Origin: a virus
Virus record (IMG/VR): IMGVR_UViG_3300037468_000276
Coordinates: 1-49,777 of that record
Reading direction: 5' to 3' (one strand)
Length of the DNA stretch: 49,777 nucleotides
Part shown: piece after piece, positions 1 to 13,896 of the stretch
Layout of the letters: every line of letters starts with the position of its first letter
How positions within the stretch are numbered: position 1 is the stretch's first letter
Program-made: the position numbers and the translations under genes
Notes under the pieces: generated by a model
What the model was told of the DNA's origin: nothing
What the model saw: only the letters and a program-made list of their open reading frames with translations
Databases searched by the model: none

Positions 1-355
1 GATTACTGCTGTCCAGATTGTTCTGGCCCGAGTTGCTAAATTTTAGTGAAGCCTGATCCGATCCAACGGCGGAGGTGTATGCCGGCTTGCGGGCATCCGT
101 AGCCTGGACGAAACTGCCCGTTCGGGCTAAGGCATCTTGAACGGACGATACCTTGCCGCCGCTTTCCAATGTGAAACACTGCGGCAACGCAATATCCATC
201 CAGAAGGTACTGGGGACTGCGCTCAATATGCTACTGGCCGTCACCACCCTCCGCCGCTGCACACCAATCACTTTGGGCACCTCCCGGTCCGGCTTCCCAG
301 CTGCAGGGCTGATCCACGGTGGCGGGAGTCGTAATCCATCACTGTTCAATTCCAT
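1..355 (-). CDS. Adhesin or fibre protein, 3' part beyond left edge
   Basis: A reading frame with no stop starts at ATG 355 and runs off the left edge, giving at least 118 residues. The start overlaps the stop of the upstream gene at 339, which suggests translational coupling. The second half (SGGKVSSVQDAL, then ATDARKPAY and a SLKFSNSGQNN stretch) resembles the opening strands of LamG/concanavalin-like domains often found on phage adhesins, where a label of this kind precedes a jelly-roll fold. The position beside collagen-like fibres supports a receptor-binding role. The fold is inferred from motif resemblance only, and the rest of the protein is not visible. Confidence 0.6.
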   Translation of the reverse strand, partial: MELNSDGLRLPPPWISPAAGKPDREVPKVIGVQRRRVVTASSILSAVPSTFWMDIALPQCFTLESGGKVSSVQDALARTGSFVQATDARKPAYTSAVGSDQASLKFSNSGQNNLDSSN

Positions 356-1001
356 TGACCCAACCCGCGAGTTGTTGGCCATTAGCGTCGAGTGTAGCCA
401 TCTTGCTAAACGGCCAATCGTCGATGTTACCAGATTCTCCGGCTTCTTCAATTTTTGCGTAAAGCTGGGTTAACCTGGCGTCATTGTGAAATGATGCCTG
501 TAGCAGCGCCTCATGTCGCGCAAGTAATGCAGTGTATCCTGGTAGCCTATTGTTAGCTGCTACTTGTTTTTCTGCATAGGCTAGCTTTTCAGTGTAACCA
601 TTCTCTTGCGGCCATAGTTGATTGTTATTGCTTTCAGCGTAGCCTTTGGCCAGCGTTTTCAATTCGGCCTTGCTGCGGCGCTTGGTCGTTTGCGTCTCTT
701 CGTAAGTTCCCTGCGGGTGGCCGACCGGAGGCGTCGGAGTTGTGGGCTTCAGTACCCGCCCGCTGTTTGCTTCGTCAATTACGCGCAATTCGGGATCAAA
801 TGGCACCGGGACAAAAGGAACCAATTCAAAGTATTCAGCGGCCTGGTCATGTTCGCCACCAAACAGAAACGGCCAGCGCACGCCGTTGGGATTGAGAATT
901 TGGCCATTGACGACGGGCACATAAAGCTGTACGCTCTGGCCCTCTAGGGTGCCATCGAGGTAATACTCGACACCGGTTGCGGGGTTTGTAGATGTGGTCA
1001 T
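339..1001 (-). CDS. Tail fibre accessory protein (putative)
   Basis: 220 residues, starting at ATG 1001, right after the collagen-like fibre gene that ends at 1007. The N-terminal half is beta-rich and describes itself as a fibre-like label (EYYLDGTLEGQSVQLYVPV), while the C-terminal half is a charged helical region (KRRSKAELKTLAKGYAE, AYAEKQVAANN). This layout, a short beta domain followed by helices, is common in fibre assembly or fibre-tip proteins encoded beside fibres. I do not recognise a named family. Its stop overlaps the start of the next adhesin gene. Function is inferred from neighbours. Confidence 0.55.
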   Translation of the reverse strand: MTTSTNPATGVEYYLDGTLEGQSVQLYVPVVNGQILNPNGVRWPFLFGGEHDQAAEYFELVPFVPVPFDPELRVIDEANSGRVLKPTTPTPPVGHPQGTYEETQTTKRRSKAELKTLAKGYAESNNNQLWPQENGYTEKLAYAEKQVAANNRLPGYTALLARHEALLQASFHNDARLTQLYAKIEEAGESGNIDDWPFSKMATLDANGQQLAGWVNGIEQ

Positions 1002-1006
1002 GGGAT

Positions 1007-3463
1007 TCAGGAGTAGCGAACAATGATGGTGAAAATGTGGCCGGAAGATCCGGTGCCGACTGACACCAGGTCAACTCCAATCGTGTCCCCAGCCGCGAGG
1101 GTCAGGGTGCCGGTCAGGATGGCGCTGGCATCGGTCAGGATGGCGCTGGACGCCAGGCTGGCGTTAGCGCTCAGCAGGTTTGTTTTGGTGCCACTACGGC
1201 GGGCGTATAGCATTGCCTGGCTGGCGCTGCTGCCAGCGGCAGTGGGGGCCAATTCCCAGAACGCACCTGTAACCGTGCAGGCACGTTGCACCGTTGTCTC
1301 AACGTAGTTGGTGGCAGCAGTGGCGGTTTCGCCCTTATTGGACACCACCAGCTTGATTACATCACTTGGGACAAAAGTGCCACTCTGGAGGGATAGCCCC
1401 CCGGACAAGGTTGCTCCAGCAGCAACACCACCGTTGTTGTAAATAACTTGGCCTGTGGTACCGGCGACGGGGCCTGTTGCCCCTGTGGTACCAGCGGCAC
1501 CTGTGGCTCCAGATGCGCCTATGGGGCCCGTGGCCCCGGAAACCCCTATGCCGGTAGCACCGGTTGGGCCGGTTGGGCCGGTTGGGCCGGTTGGGCCGGT
1601 TGGGCCGGTTGGGCCGGTCATCCCAGTTATACCCTGTGGACCAGTCGCGCCGGTTGCCCCAGACGTTCCAGCTCCAGTTGCCCCAGTTATACCAATAGGC
1701 CCGGTTGCTCCAGTGACTCCAATCCCAGTAAGACCAGTAGGACCAGTCGCACCGGAAACCCCTATGCCGGTAGCACCGATTAGGCCCGACACCCCAGTTA
1801 TACCCTGGGGGCCTGTTGCCCCCGTTGTTCCAACAACACCTGTTCCACCGATGGGGCCTGTTGCCCCCGTAGATCCCTGGGCACCGTTAACTAATGCTAG
1901 GAATAACGAATGGTTATTACTGAAGTTGGTTGTCCCTGACCCGGAGGAATTTAGTAGAGATACGGGATATTGCCAGTAACTATTTGAAGTTCCGGGATTT
2001 ATGTTGGAGGGTATGCCATTAATCACCCAAGTTTGATAGTTTAAGCTATTATCCCTATCTTGTATAGTAATTTTTTCAGTTTGGGTTAATTGCGATAAGA
2101 AAATATCGATATCTATGTTGTCGTCTGTTAAATGACTAATGTTTAATGCGGTTGAGTTGATTTGTGTGGCATTGTTCCAGATTAAGAGCCCCTGGCCAGG
2201 ATTTCCCGTAGTGACTGTAGTTTTGGCGCGGTATAGGAATAAACTAGAGGAGTACCCTTGGGGGCCAGTCGCCCCGGTAGCCCCTACGGCGCCATTCGCA
2301 CCAGTTGCACCAGACGTTCCAACTCCAGTCGCACCAGTTATACCAATGGGCCCGGTTGCTCCAGTGATTCCAATGGGCCCAGTTGCTCCAACAGCTCCGG
2401 TTGCCCCTGTTGCACCGGTAGCCCCGGAAACTCCAATTCCAGCAGGTCCAGTAGCCCCCGTTGTGCCGACAACGCCGGTCGCACCGGTAGCCCCAGACGC
2501 TCCAAAACCTGACACCCCAGTAGCCCCTATCGCCCCAGTGGCCCCGGTAGCTCCAGACGTTCCAACTCCAGTCGCGCCGGTTATACCTATGGGACCGGTT
2601 GCTCCAGTCGCACCTGTTGCTCCGGTAGCTCCAGACGCTCCAAAACCTGACGCCCCGGTTGCGCCTATCTCACCAGTTATACCAATGGGCCCAGTCGCAC
2701 CGGTTGCCCCTGATGCTCCAAAACCCGATGCCCCGGTAGCTCCATCCGCCCCAGTAGCCCCGGTAGCCCCGGTAGCTCCATCCGCCCCAAAACCTGACGC
2801 CCCTGTTGCGCCGGCTAGTCCGGTAGCCCCGGTAACACCAATTGGGCCCGAAGCCCCGGTTGCCCCTGCTGCCCCAGTGGGTCCAGTGTCCCCACGGAAG
2901 CTAGACACCCATTGGCCACCCGAAAGGTCAACATACCATACTGAAAGATACGAAGACAAAGTGTCAAACCACAAGTCGCCTTCATTTGGGTTTTGAGGTG
3001 CTGACGCAGAAACCGTTACAGGTGAACTTGTCTGTGGTGTTTGACCGGATACTAATACCCAGTTGGAGCCGCTCAGAGACTCAACCCAAACGTATAAGCT
3101 ATTATTTGTGGTGCGATACCAGAGGGTGCCGTTTACGGGATTCGATGGGGCCGACGCAGATACAAACACACAAGGGGTGCATCCATTACCAGGGGACGAA
3201 GTGACTTCTTTCCACTCTCCGGGGCCACCTGGTTCTAGAACCCAAATATATAAAATTTCGCTTACAGTATTAAACCAGAATGACCCCTGGAGAATCGGGG
3301 GTGCAGGCTGAGAAGTGGAGACGTATATTGGGACCGTAGTCGGTTCGGGTTCAGACAGGTTGATCCACTGTCTTCCGTTCCAACGGTAATCAGAGCCTTG
3401 CCATGAGAAAGTCTCCCATAGTGAAGGGTTTGGCGGGAAATTTTGGGGGAAATTCTCAACCAT
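1007..3463 (-). CDS. Collagen-like tail fibre protein, 818 aa
   Basis: The N-terminal 190 residues contain three copies of a beta unit with the pattern APxxPxxGxLWYxTxxxxLYVW, at about residues 50-80, 100-130 and 150-180. Two long collagen-type Gly-X-Y tracts follow, about residues 190-420 and 545-690, dominated by GATGATG and [10 protein letters not shown] units. A globular insert of roughly 120 residues ([18 protein letters not shown] onward) separates them. The C-terminal 130 residues form a beta-rich head ([12 protein letters not shown] onward). Phage collagen tracts normally form trimeric fibre shafts, so a side or tail fibre is the likely role. The DNA repeats behind the tracts are near-identical and prone to slippage and length variation. 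Confidence 0.85.
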   Translation of the reverse strand: MVENFPQNFPPNPSLWETFSWQGSDYRWNGRQWINLSEPEPTTVPIYVSTSQPAPPILQGSFWFNTVSEILYIWVLEPGGPGEWKEVTSSPGNGCTPCVFVSASAPSNPVNGTLWYRTTNNSLYVWVESLSGSNWVLVSGQTPQTSSPVTVSASAPQNPNEGDLWFDTLSSYLSVWYVDLSGGQWVSSFRGDTGPTGAAGATGASGPIGVTGATGLAGATGASGFGADGATGATGATGADGATGASGFGASGATGATGPIGITGEIGATGASGFGASGATGATGATGATGPIGITGATGVGTSGATGATGAIGATGVSGFGASGATGATGVVGTTGATGPAGIGVSGATGATGATGAVGATGPIGITGATGPIGITGATGVGTSGATGANGAVGATGATGPQGYSSSLFLYRAKTTVTTGNPGQGLLIWNNATQINSTALNISHLTDDNIDIDIFLSQLTQTEKITIQDRDNSLNYQTWVINGIPSNINPGTSNSYWQYPVSLLNSSGSGTTNFSNNHSLFLALVNGAQGSTGATGPIGGTGVVGTTGATGPQGITGVSGLIGATGIGVSGATGPTGLTGIGVTGATGPIGITGATGAGTSGATGATGPQGITGMTGPTGPTGPTGPTGPTGPTGATGIGVSGATGPIGASGATGAAGTTGATGPVAGTTGQVIYNNGGVAAGATLSGGLSLQSGTFVPSDVIKLVVSNKGETATAATNYVETTVQRACTVTGAFWELAPTAAGSSASQAMLYARRSGTKTNLLSANASLASSAILTDASAILTGTLTLAAGDTIGVDLVSVGTGSSGHIFTIIVRYS

Positions 3464-3464
3464 C

Positions 3465-3695
3465 TTAGGCTTCGGGGGATTGTGTCCGAGGGTTCAAGGT
3501 ACCACCACTCAGTTGGACCTTTTGTATTCGAACACCAAGGTCATAATAAACGTCGAAGATATCAACCATTTTGTAAGCTCGGACAACATCAACAGTGCCA
3601 TCTTTTCGAATAACCGTGTGACAATCCGAAGTTAATTGCCCAGGGATAATATCATAGAGCTTAACATCTTCAGCAACGACTTTCACCTTTGACAT
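3465..3695 (-). CDS. Hypothetical small protein, 76 aa
   Basis: A 76-residue soluble protein ([20 protein letters not shown] start) lying one base upstream of the collagen-like fibre gene and probably co-transcribed with it. Beta strands are suggested by the [19 protein letters not shown] region. The family is not recognised. It is preceded by a GGGTAAA element 28 nt upstream of the ATG, the same spacing as in front of the 1500-aa tailspike gene, so it is probably the first gene of a late fibre operon. A chaperone or connector role is possible but not shown. Confidence 0.6.
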   Translation of the reverse strand: MSKVKVVAEDVKLYDIIPGQLTSDCHTVIRKDGTVDVVRAYKMVDIFDVYYDLGVRIQKVQLSGGTLNPRTQSPEA

Positions 3696-3723
3696 TTGAC
3701 CTTGGGTTCAACCTTTGGATACT

Positions 3724-3730
3724 TTTACCC
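3724..3730 (-). promoter_or_regulatory. GGGTAAA late-promoter-like element
   Basis: Context TAGGGTAAAAGTATCC, with 28 nt between the heptamer and ATG 3695. One member of the recurrent element set described in the findings. Confidence 0.55.
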
Positions 3731-3745
3731 TACTCTTTACACAAC

Positions 3746-3847
3746 TCACAGAAGTATCAGAGCCAGCAATGGCACAACCATTATTAAAAACGCGATTAAA
3801 AAGCCCCCCACCCCATTGGCAAGGGGCCATAGACTGTCAGGTTCCAT
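3746..3847 (-). CDS. Small single-span membrane protein, 33 aa (putative)
   Basis: A 33-residue frame fills the otherwise empty gap between two fibre genes. After MEPDSLWPLANGVGG comes one hydrophobic helix of about 20 residues (FLIAFLIMVVPLLALILL) ending at the stop. Small one-helix proteins in phages may be holin or lysis helpers, and in cyanophages may be photosystem accessory subunits; I cannot choose between them. No strong ribosome binding site is visible. A GGGTAAA element sits at 3898-3904, 50 nt upstream, which supports transcription across the gap. It may equally be a chance frame. Confidence 0.4.
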   Translation of the reverse strand: MEPDSLWPLANGVGGFLIAFLIMVVPLLALILL

Positions 3848-3897
3848 GTTTGTTTGTTTGCGGGGTCACTTTGATTTGGGGTCTTTGCTGATGGAGT

Positions 3898-3904
3898 TTT
3901 ACCC
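3898..3904 (-). promoter_or_regulatory. GGGTAAA element, distant from start
   Basis: Context GGGGGTAAAACTCC, 50 nt upstream of the 33-aa frame. The spacing is longer than for other copies, so it is the weakest member of the set. Confidence 0.35.
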
Positions 3905-3991
3905 CCGTTTTCCTCTGGGGATTCAATCTGTAACTAATTCCTTTCCCCCACAATATCATACATTACTGAGTAGAGATGGTGACGTGTTGAT

Positions 3992-6900
3992 TTATTGCCC
4001 CTCATTGTACGGCGTAAACCCGAATTTCCCGTCGTTTTCGTAAAAGAACATTGCCCCAAATTCTACGTCATAGGTCTGTGACTTGTCGTCAAAGTAGAAC
4101 TTTAATAAGGCGTTGGAAGTGTACGGATCAACGAGAGTCAGGTCTAAGTCTGGGGCTTCAATGGCGAATGTATATTTCCTCCAGAATGGGGGCACGTTGA
4201 ACTTAGTGTGAAAGCCCCCATCAACCCTAAAGTTGTTGCCGCTTGTTCCGGCATAGAACTGTGTGAACAGAGATACTGAGTTTTTTCTGGCAGACCTTGC
4301 CCAAAGGCATAAGAGCAACTTTTTTCCTCTGAGCCTATCCAGCTCTTCTGGGTAGCCTGGTCTTGCCACCCATGCCCTAAACTCACAGGTTTGAAATGTG
4401 TAAGCCGTAACCCCCGTCTCAGCTGCCTTTTGGAATCGATAAATATAGTAGGAAGGGTTTATCTGGCCCGCACTGTAAGAGCCTAGACCTGCCCTCCGAT
4501 CTGTAGCGATATCGTTCTTTGATCTTCTGGTTATATACATTGGTTTTTGTATAGATGAACTGGGGCCTAACTTAATGGAATTAGATCGGTCGGCAAAGAA
4601 AAATTCCGTTTCCGCAGCAGCGGGGGAATACACAAGGGTGTCCGGCGGTAGGGAACCAAGGTTTACGATACTGAATGCGCGAGTCTGTGGCTTCAGTGTT
4701 GTTAGCAATCCATACCTGGAAACAGGTTTAGTTATTCTAATCTGCTGCAAGTATCCCTGGAAGAAGTCGGTTGCACCCGTAAACCCCCCGCGACCCATGA
4801 TTGGCCTATTAAACCCGGATATAATGAACCTTCCACTAAACGAAATGGTTAGGCTTGGCTCGATGAGATCGTCAATATACACTCTTGCCACACTCCTAGT
4901 TATGGTCATAATGATCTTAGTGAAGGCGTTAATTGGGATCGTCCGGGCACTGGTGGCGTCTATAGTTTGCCCGCCTGTGCTGCGATTCCTGGCTAGCGCC
5001 AGCTTTCCATTCGCGTCAAGGATAAGTGCAAACGGCGCAGATTCAGACGTGGCCCCAAAGTCGATCAGGGTCTGACTTACATTATTCCTAAGCGGATGAA
5101 CCAAAAGCTCTAAAGTTAGATCATCCGTACCAAAGTAAAACGGAGCAGCGATGTTGTTGTTATCGGCTACACCCAGGGTCAGCAGCGAGCTTGTTCCATT
5201 AAAAGAAAAGCTGCCCGTGCCGAACTTAAAGACAGAAGTGTTAATCGTGACGTTTGTATTGTTTACAGTTAAGCCCCTTGGACTTCTATCGACAAATTCA
5301 TTTCCCTGCAGCAAAAGTACATTGCTAGGGAAGTAAGTATCTATATTGTCCTCGGTGCCTTCAGGTGTGAAATTAGCCTTAGAAGGGTTTTTCAGTAAGT
5401 TTACAACGGGTTGTTCATTCTGCGAGAAAGTTTCAAATTGATTTGTTAGGTGGACCGTATTTCCACTTAAAAGAGCATCGTTGTATTCAAACTCAAATTC
5501 GCTTTCAATCGAAACAATAGACTCTCTTGTGCAGCCATCTAGCCCGTTACCGGATATCTTGAACCCCTTGCAACGTTCCAGGACGATGGAAGCGTAGGGC
5601 CGAATGTAAAGCCTTCTGCCATTTGATTCGTATCTCCTAAGGTAAGTTGAACTTGACCCCCCGTTATCGCATCCTCGCACCATGTTATTGGCGCCGATAA
5701 CCCAATCCTTGCAGTCGATAGCCTTAATATGAGTAGAAATGTCTACGGGGCTATCGGGCATATAGTATCTACCCCGTGGCGGGACACGCCGACCGCCTCG
5801 GAACAAGAAGCAGCCGCTCATCGTCCAATAGTCGCAGCGATCAGCGCTTATTGCAGCGTACCCGCATGTGTCCCAATAGACAGAGTTCCATACATTGTCC
5901 GGAGAGAACAATGCGGTTACCCCATGCTCATGGATGTATTCAATTCTTCCATTAGTGTAGGTATTAGCGGCCGTTCCGCCCCTCATTTGCAGGCCAATTC
6001 TTGTGTTATAGATGTAGAAACTCTGTAACCGTGAGTCGAACATATTGTCAGAAGAAATTCCTACATCACACGCATTAATAAAGAAGTTTTCAAAAATGTG
6101 GACATTGCTTGGCCCGTCAATTTTGACGCCTGCTGCGCCCCTAAAGTTTCTTACTGTGAAATTGCTCATCTTGACGCTCCATTCACACGCGACCCCATTG
6201 GCATACCTGCCGCCAATAGGAGTGCCGGAAATGAGGCCTGCAGCGGAGATTGCTAGGCCAGAAGGCAAGGCCTTTGCGCTAAAGGTGCAACCTGATACGG
6301 TTGCTTCAACCTGATAAGAATAGGGCTGGTCTTTAACGGCAACAGGAAGATTCCAAATCAACGATGTTTTCAGCTGTGGTCTTGCTGCCCAGGTATTTCC
6401 TAAAAAGCTGATCAGCCCACTTACCGACTTTCCAGTTGAATCAGTGCCGATAAGGAAGAATGAGAAGTTTCCAGATGTTGTCGGTGTTCCTGTTACAAGC
6501 GCTCTGATACCATCAGTCGAAAGAGTTAGCCCCGGAGCGGGTGATGTTGTGGTGGGATACCCGGCTTGATTGTTCCCGGTAGAACGAGCGGGGTCAATCA
6601 GCCATGTGAACGGGCCAACTCCACCGACAGGGTAAATGGTCCCCTGGTAAGCCACCCCTACAGCTGCATCCGAAAGGCTGCCATACAAAGAAGGGTATGC
6701 GGTATTTTCAACTGTAAGATTTATCAAAATTTCATCAATGAGGGTATTAGCCTCAAAGTTGGCCGTACTGGTGGCACTTGTTATTGCTACTTTTAGCGTG
6801 TACTGTCCGAACGAGTTGACGGTGGGAGTGCCGGTGACCTCTCCGGTAGTTCGGTTCATTACCAGGCCTTCAGGTCCATTAACTATCCACCAATAATGGG

Positions 6901-8494
6901 AAATGCCATCGTTGTTGAGGACATTGAATGTATATTTATAGGCTTGGTTAATGGTGGCAGGGGGAATACCTACCAAAGGCAGTTCGATATATTTCCCAGT
7001 CACCTCTAGAATAAGATCTCGCTGCGCTGTGCTACCGCTTGCATCAGCTACTTGGATCGTTACAAATTGCTTGCCTATTACGGCGGTTGAGGCATTACAT
7101 GTCACCCACCCGGAGCTAGAGACTGCAAACCCCGTAGGAATGGTGCCGGAAATGACATCCCACTGGTAAGGGTTGGCGGGCGTGATTTGTGTATAGGTGG
7201 AAGTCCCCGGACCGACTCCAGTAACATTGCCGCCCATTGCTTTTAGCTGAAAGCCTGCATACCATGCGTCTCCATATTGGTGGGACGGTATAACGAGAGT
7301 CTCCAGCTCTAGGGGCTTGTTTTGCTTAGGGTCGCTGGGGTCAATGACGTACAGCTCCCCATTAAATGCGTAAGACCCTCCAACCCCTAGAGGGGATGTT
7401 GCGATTTTGACAATTGGGTACCATGACCCGAAGGCCATCTCATACCCATCTACCACGATTCCATCTAGCTTGGAGGCGTCCCCTCGCAGGGCGACAGCGC
7501 AGTTATAGTCGTTTGGTCGATATAAAACACAATCTGGATCCACGTAGATAACAGTAGGGACAGCTACGTTGTAGTCCCCCGCGAAACTGGAATCCTGGAC
7601 AGGGTACACTAGAGTATTCTTATTCCCTTGGATTGTCATTCTTGCGCCTACTTCAAGGTATCTTTTGATTCTGCAGTTTCCATTTACCTGAACGACGCTA
7701 GTTTTGCCGACAAACCATTTACCCACTGTCTCTACGCTGTTCATGTCGTAAGCAACATCCAAAGCTTGCTGAATTGAGGGATAATCGTCAGCAATTCTGT
7801 TACCAACACAGCCGAAAAAATCAGCGGAAATAATGTCATCCCATATTCTTCTCCATACTCCATTAGTGCCTGGGGCAGCCTCACCGACACCATTGAGGAA
7901 ATCCTCAAGATTTGCCCTGGTCCCATTGTACGGAACCGTGGGACTTATGAAAGTTCCGCCATCGTGAAGTGCTTTAGGGGTGTCTGCTTCCCACTGAAAC
8001 CATCCGCTTCCTCGTGTGGTTTCGTATGGGGACGTTAAGGTCAATACTGCTTCCTGATAGGAGGCGTAGAACCTTTTAACAAACACCATCCCCGAATTTG
8101 GGGCGGTTTGAAGGTCTGTTATTGACCCGAGCGAAACTGACCCAGCTGCACCCGTTGCTCCGGTTGCCCCGAAACCAGTCGCACCCTGGGCACCAGTCGC
8201 ACCCACTGGCCCTGTTGCTCCAGACGTTCCTATACCAGTCGCACCGGTTATACCAATGGGTCCGGTTGCGCCGGTTGCCCCGAAACCAGTCGCCCCAGTT
8301 GCACCCTGAGCACCTGTCGCCCCAGTGGTTCCAACACCCGTTGCTCCTGTTGCGCCGGTTATACCACCACCGGAAGGCACAATATCCCATGTCGAAGCTG
8401 CATCATTCCACTCGTATTGGTTGACGCCAGGGACGGGGATCTCCGGAAACAATTGTCCATTGATTGGGTTATCTGGGAAGACAATCACCGTCAT
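3992..8494 (-). CDS. Tailspike or long tail fibre with beta-helix, 1500 aa
   Basis: The N-terminus (about residues 1-40, [18 protein letters not shown]) is a phage fibre head type with a [13 protein letters not shown] strand. A short collagen tract follows at about residues 45-120 ([15 protein letters not shown]). The middle resembles a pectate-lyase-like beta-helix entry ([15 protein letters not shown]). Three putative-Ig-like (He_PIG-type) units at about residues 430-690 carry GxVTGTPT signatures. A second beta-helix region follows (about 780-980). A LamG-like domain lies near residues 1080-1240 ([16 protein letters not shown]), then a C-terminal jelly-roll-like domain. Such proteins bind or cut host surface glycans; no catalytic residue can be assigned here. 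A GGGTAAA element lies 28 nt upstream. Confidence 0.8.
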   Translation of the reverse strand: MTVIVFPDNPINGQLFPEIPVPGVNQYEWNDAASTWDIVPSGGGITGATGATGVGTTGATGAQGATGATGFGATGATGPIGITGATGIGTSGATGPVGATGAQGATGFGATGATGAAGSVSLGSITDLQTAPNSGMVFVKRFYASYQEAVLTLTSPYETTRGSGWFQWEADTPKALHDGGTFISPTVPYNGTRANLEDFLNGVGEAAPGTNGVWRRIWDDIISADFFGCVGNRIADDYPSIQQALDVAYDMNSVETVGKWFVGKTSVVQVNGNCRIKRYLEVGARMTIQGNKNTLVYPVQDSSFAGDYNVAVPTVIYVDPDCVLYRPNDYNCAVALRGDASKLDGIVVDGYEMAFGSWYPIVKIATSPLGVGGSYAFNGELYVIDPSDPKQNKPLELETLVIPSHQYGDAWYAGFQLKAMGGNVTGVGPGTSTYTQITPANPYQWDVISGTIPTGFAVSSSGWVTCNASTAVIGKQFVTIQVADASGSTAQRDLILEVTGKYIELPLVGIPPATINQAYKYTFNVLNNDGISHYWWIVNGPEGLVMNRTTGEVTGTPTVNSFGQYTLKVAITSATSTANFEANTLIDEILINLTVENTAYPSLYGSLSDAAVGVAYQGTIYPVGGVGPFTWLIDPARSTGNNQAGYPTTTSPAPGLTLSTDGIRALVTGTPTTSGNFSFFLIGTDSTGKSVSGLISFLGNTWAARPQLKTSLIWNLPVAVKDQPYSYQVEATVSGCTFSAKALPSGLAISAAGLISGTPIGGRYANGVACEWSVKMSNFTVRNFRGAAGVKIDGPSNVHIFENFFINACDVGISSDNMFDSRLQSFYIYNTRIGLQMRGGTAANTYTNGRIEYIHEHGVTALFSPDNVWNSVYWDTCGYAAISADRCDYWTMSGCFLFRGGRRVPPRGRYYMPDSPVDISTHIKAIDCKDWVIGANNMVRGCDNGGSSSTYLRRYESNGRRLYIRPYASIVLERCKGFKISGNGLDGCTRESIVSIESEFEFEYNDALLSGNTVHLTNQFETFSQNEQPVVNLLKNPSKANFTPEGTEDNIDTYFPSNVLLLQGNEFVDRSPRGLTVNNTNVTINTSVFKFGTGSFSFNGTSSLLTLGVADNNNIAAPFYFGTDDLTLELLVHPLRNNVSQTLIDFGATSESAPFALILDANGKLALARNRSTGGQTIDATSARTIPINAFTKIIMTITRSVARVYIDDLIEPSLTISFSGRFIISGFNRPIMGRGGFTGATDFFQGYLQQIRITKPVSRYGLLTTLKPQTRAFSIVNLGSLPPDTLVYSPAAAETEFFFADRSNSIKLGPSSSIQKPMYITRRSKNDIATDRRAGLGSYSAGQINPSYYIYRFQKAAETGVTAYTFQTCEFRAWVARPGYPEELDRLRGKKLLLCLWARSARKNSVSLFTQFYAGTSGNNFRVDGGFHTKFNVPPFWRKYTFAIEAPDLDLTLVDPYTSNALLKFYFDDKSQTYDVEFGAMFFYENDGKFGFTPYNEGQ

Positions 8495-8500
8495 TGCGAA

Positions 8501-9262
8501 CTAGATAGGGGCTCTGTCTAGTTTTACCCTTGTTTCGGTTAGTTGGGCTAGAATATAGGGGATCGCAGCAGGGTGGAGTAATTCGGTTGTGGTTGGCGAG
8601 GAGTATCGGTGGCCGTGCTGCTTGGCCCAACGAAGAAGGGATTGTTCTAGGTCGAAGCATTCACCGAGGGTGGCGTGGTGGAGGTGGATTATAGATATTA
8701 GGCTGTCGCCCAACCTTTCTTTTAAGGTGCGTTTAGTGATGCCAATTTTGAAGTGAGTGCCGGATTCGTCAAGGTAGCGGACCAGGTAGAGGGTGCCTGG
8801 AAGGAGGCGTTGTTCGGGGGTTGGGATCCAGGTGGCGTCAAGGTTTCCCGGTGACGCAATAACCCCACTTCCCCTCATTTCTGATAGCCATTCTGATCTT
8901 GCCTCCAGGACTCCTGGTTTCCAGTTCTTTTTAACCCCGACAAGATGGGGTCTAGGTCCTTTGGTTTTTTCTGAGATCTTTTGCCGAACTTCAATTCTCT
9001 TCGCCGGGTTGTTCTCCCCAGTCATCATGATTGCGTGCTCGGGACGAGGTTTAGACTTTCGTGCACTATCACATTTTTTGCAAGAGTTTTTAGCAGCGCG
9101 ATAAGAATGTATTCGTTGCTCATACTCGTGCCCGCAATGACAACGGACCCGGAGTAAAGGGTGTTCCAGGGACAACAGAATGTGATTTCGGTTGTCGCAT
9201 TCCTCCTTCATCCTCTCGAAAGTTAAGCGATTGTGAGCGGGTTTCCCAACTGGATACGACAT
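8501..9262 (-). CDS. Free-standing GIY-YIG (T5orf172/MUG113-type) homing endonuclease
   Basis: 253 residues. The N-terminal half carries a zinc-binding candidate with paired cysteines (RCHCGHEY at about 55 and CKKC at about 78) and an NUMOD3-like stretch (MTGENNPAKRIEVRQKISEK). The C-terminal half (about 155-250) has the GIY-YIG signatures of the T5orf172/MUG113 branch: TLYLVRYLDESGTHFKIGIT, then KRTLKERLG and a downstream acidic ECFDLEQ metal-site candidate. It lies directly behind the intron-rich psbA gene. A free-standing endonuclease next to psbA is known from cyanophage S-PM2, where it helps an ORF-less intron to spread. The same role is plausible here but is an inference. Confidence 0.8.
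   Translation of the reverse strand: MSYPVGKPAHNRLTFERMKEECDNRNHILLSLEHPLLRVRCHCGHEYEQRIHSYRAAKNSCKKCDSARKSKPRPEHAIMMTGENNPAKRIEVRQKISEKTKGPRPHLVGVKKNWKPGVLEARSEWLSEMRGSGVIASPGNLDATWIPTPEQRLLPGTLYLVRYLDESGTHFKIGITKRTLKERLGDSLISIIHLHHATLGECFDLEQSLLRWAKQHGHRYSSPTTTELLHPAAIPYILAQLTETRVKLDRAPI
8523..8529 (-). promoter_or_regulatory. GGGTAAA late-promoter-like element
   Basis: Context AAGGGTAAAACTAGAC, with 28 nt between the heptamer and ATG 8494 of the tailspike gene. Confidence 0.55.
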
Positions 9263-9263
9263 G

Positions 9264-9297
9264 CAAAAAGTCCTCCACGGCTATTATACCGCAGAGG
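9264..9297 (-). terminator. Rho-independent terminator of psbA
   Basis: On the minus strand CCTCTGCGG and CCGTGGAGG form a nine-pair stem (two G-U pairs) around an eight-base loop, followed by ACTTTTT. It starts 18 nt after the psbA stop codon. The T-run ends only a few bases before the ATG of the downstream endonuclease gene, so that gene would need read-through or its own promoter. Confidence 0.75.
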
Positions 9298-9314
9298 AAG
9301 TAAAGTAAACTAAA

Positions 9315-13294
<3,980 letters not shown>

Positions 13295-13657
13295 TTAAAC
13301 AAAAGAGTAAGTAAGTGATCTTAGGGAAAGATCGTTTTCTTAACCCTTCACTACCCTCATGTGAAGGGAGTTTTAGGGACGGATTGTCTTGCCTAGTCCC
13401 GGTACGGCAAGGCGGTTGAGAGAATCAACCGCGACACCAGTATCATAGCATACGTGAAGAACGGTAAACGTTGGTTTGGAAACTTTTGGGCGGTTTACCG
13501 AACTCTTTCGCTGACGCGAAAGACTTACTGCGAAGGCAGTTGGATTCCGGATAACCGCCGTTTATTGGGAAAACAACTACTTTCCGGAAATCTAGGGGAT
13601 CTCTCTTCAGAGACCCATCCTTTCATACACGTATTCCCGGTTTCTTTGGTAAAGTGT
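13295..13657. other. Non-coding region upstream of psbA with several hairpins
   Basis: No convincing gene in about 360 nt. On the minus strand the leader contains hairpins with stems CCCTTCAC/GTGAAGGG (13347-13371), GCGGTTGA/TCAACCGC (near 13413-13433), CTTTCGC/GCGAAAG (near 13505-13522) and ACTGC/GCAGT (13528-13542). A -10-like TATGAT lies near 13440 with TTTACC about 15 nt upstream, a candidate psbA promoter. A long structured leader would fit regulated psbA expression, but no known RNA family is recognised. Confidence 0.5.
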
Positions 13658-13870
13658 TCATTTTCGACTATTTGTCGTCGCTTCTTCAGCCCTCTGCTTC
13701 ACCAGCGCCGCTTTGATGGTTTCTTTATCCGGCACCTTCGCCTTTTTCAAGGCAGCAGCGAACTGTTCCTTGGCAGCCCTTGATCGTATCTCGCCACCGT
13801 GCTCCGCTGCTACACTGTTGCGAATGTTAGCGTGAAGCATCATTATGTTCGCCAAGTGCTGCCCTTTCAA
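13658..13870 (-). CDS. Hypothetical small protein, 70 aa
   Basis: A helical, basic, alanine-rich protein (KEQFAAALKKAKVPDKETIK) with no recognised family. The frame starts at TTG 13870, 13 nt after a GGGGAGG stretch; an alternative ATG lies at 13843. It follows the 448-aa accessory gene by 26 nt and is probably co-transcribed with it. A small DNA-binding or virion-associated role would fit its charge, but this is a guess. Confidence 0.5.
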   Translation of the reverse strand: MKGQHLANIMMLHANIRNSVAAEHGGEIRSRAAKEQFAAALKKAKVPDKETIKAALVKQRAEEATTNSRK

Positions 13871-13896
13871 CGGTTTAGGGGTTGCCGCCTCCCCTG

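Noticed and set aside
1550-2890. Short tandem repeats resembling a CRISPR-like or satellite array
   Set aside because: They are in-frame Gly-X-Y codons of the collagen-like fibre gene; no spacers or leader.
2139-2996. Long plus-strand frame rich in PVAPVAP repeats
   Set aside because: It is the antisense shadow of the GATG collagen repeats on the minus strand. The same holds for 1455-1979 and 49485-49736.
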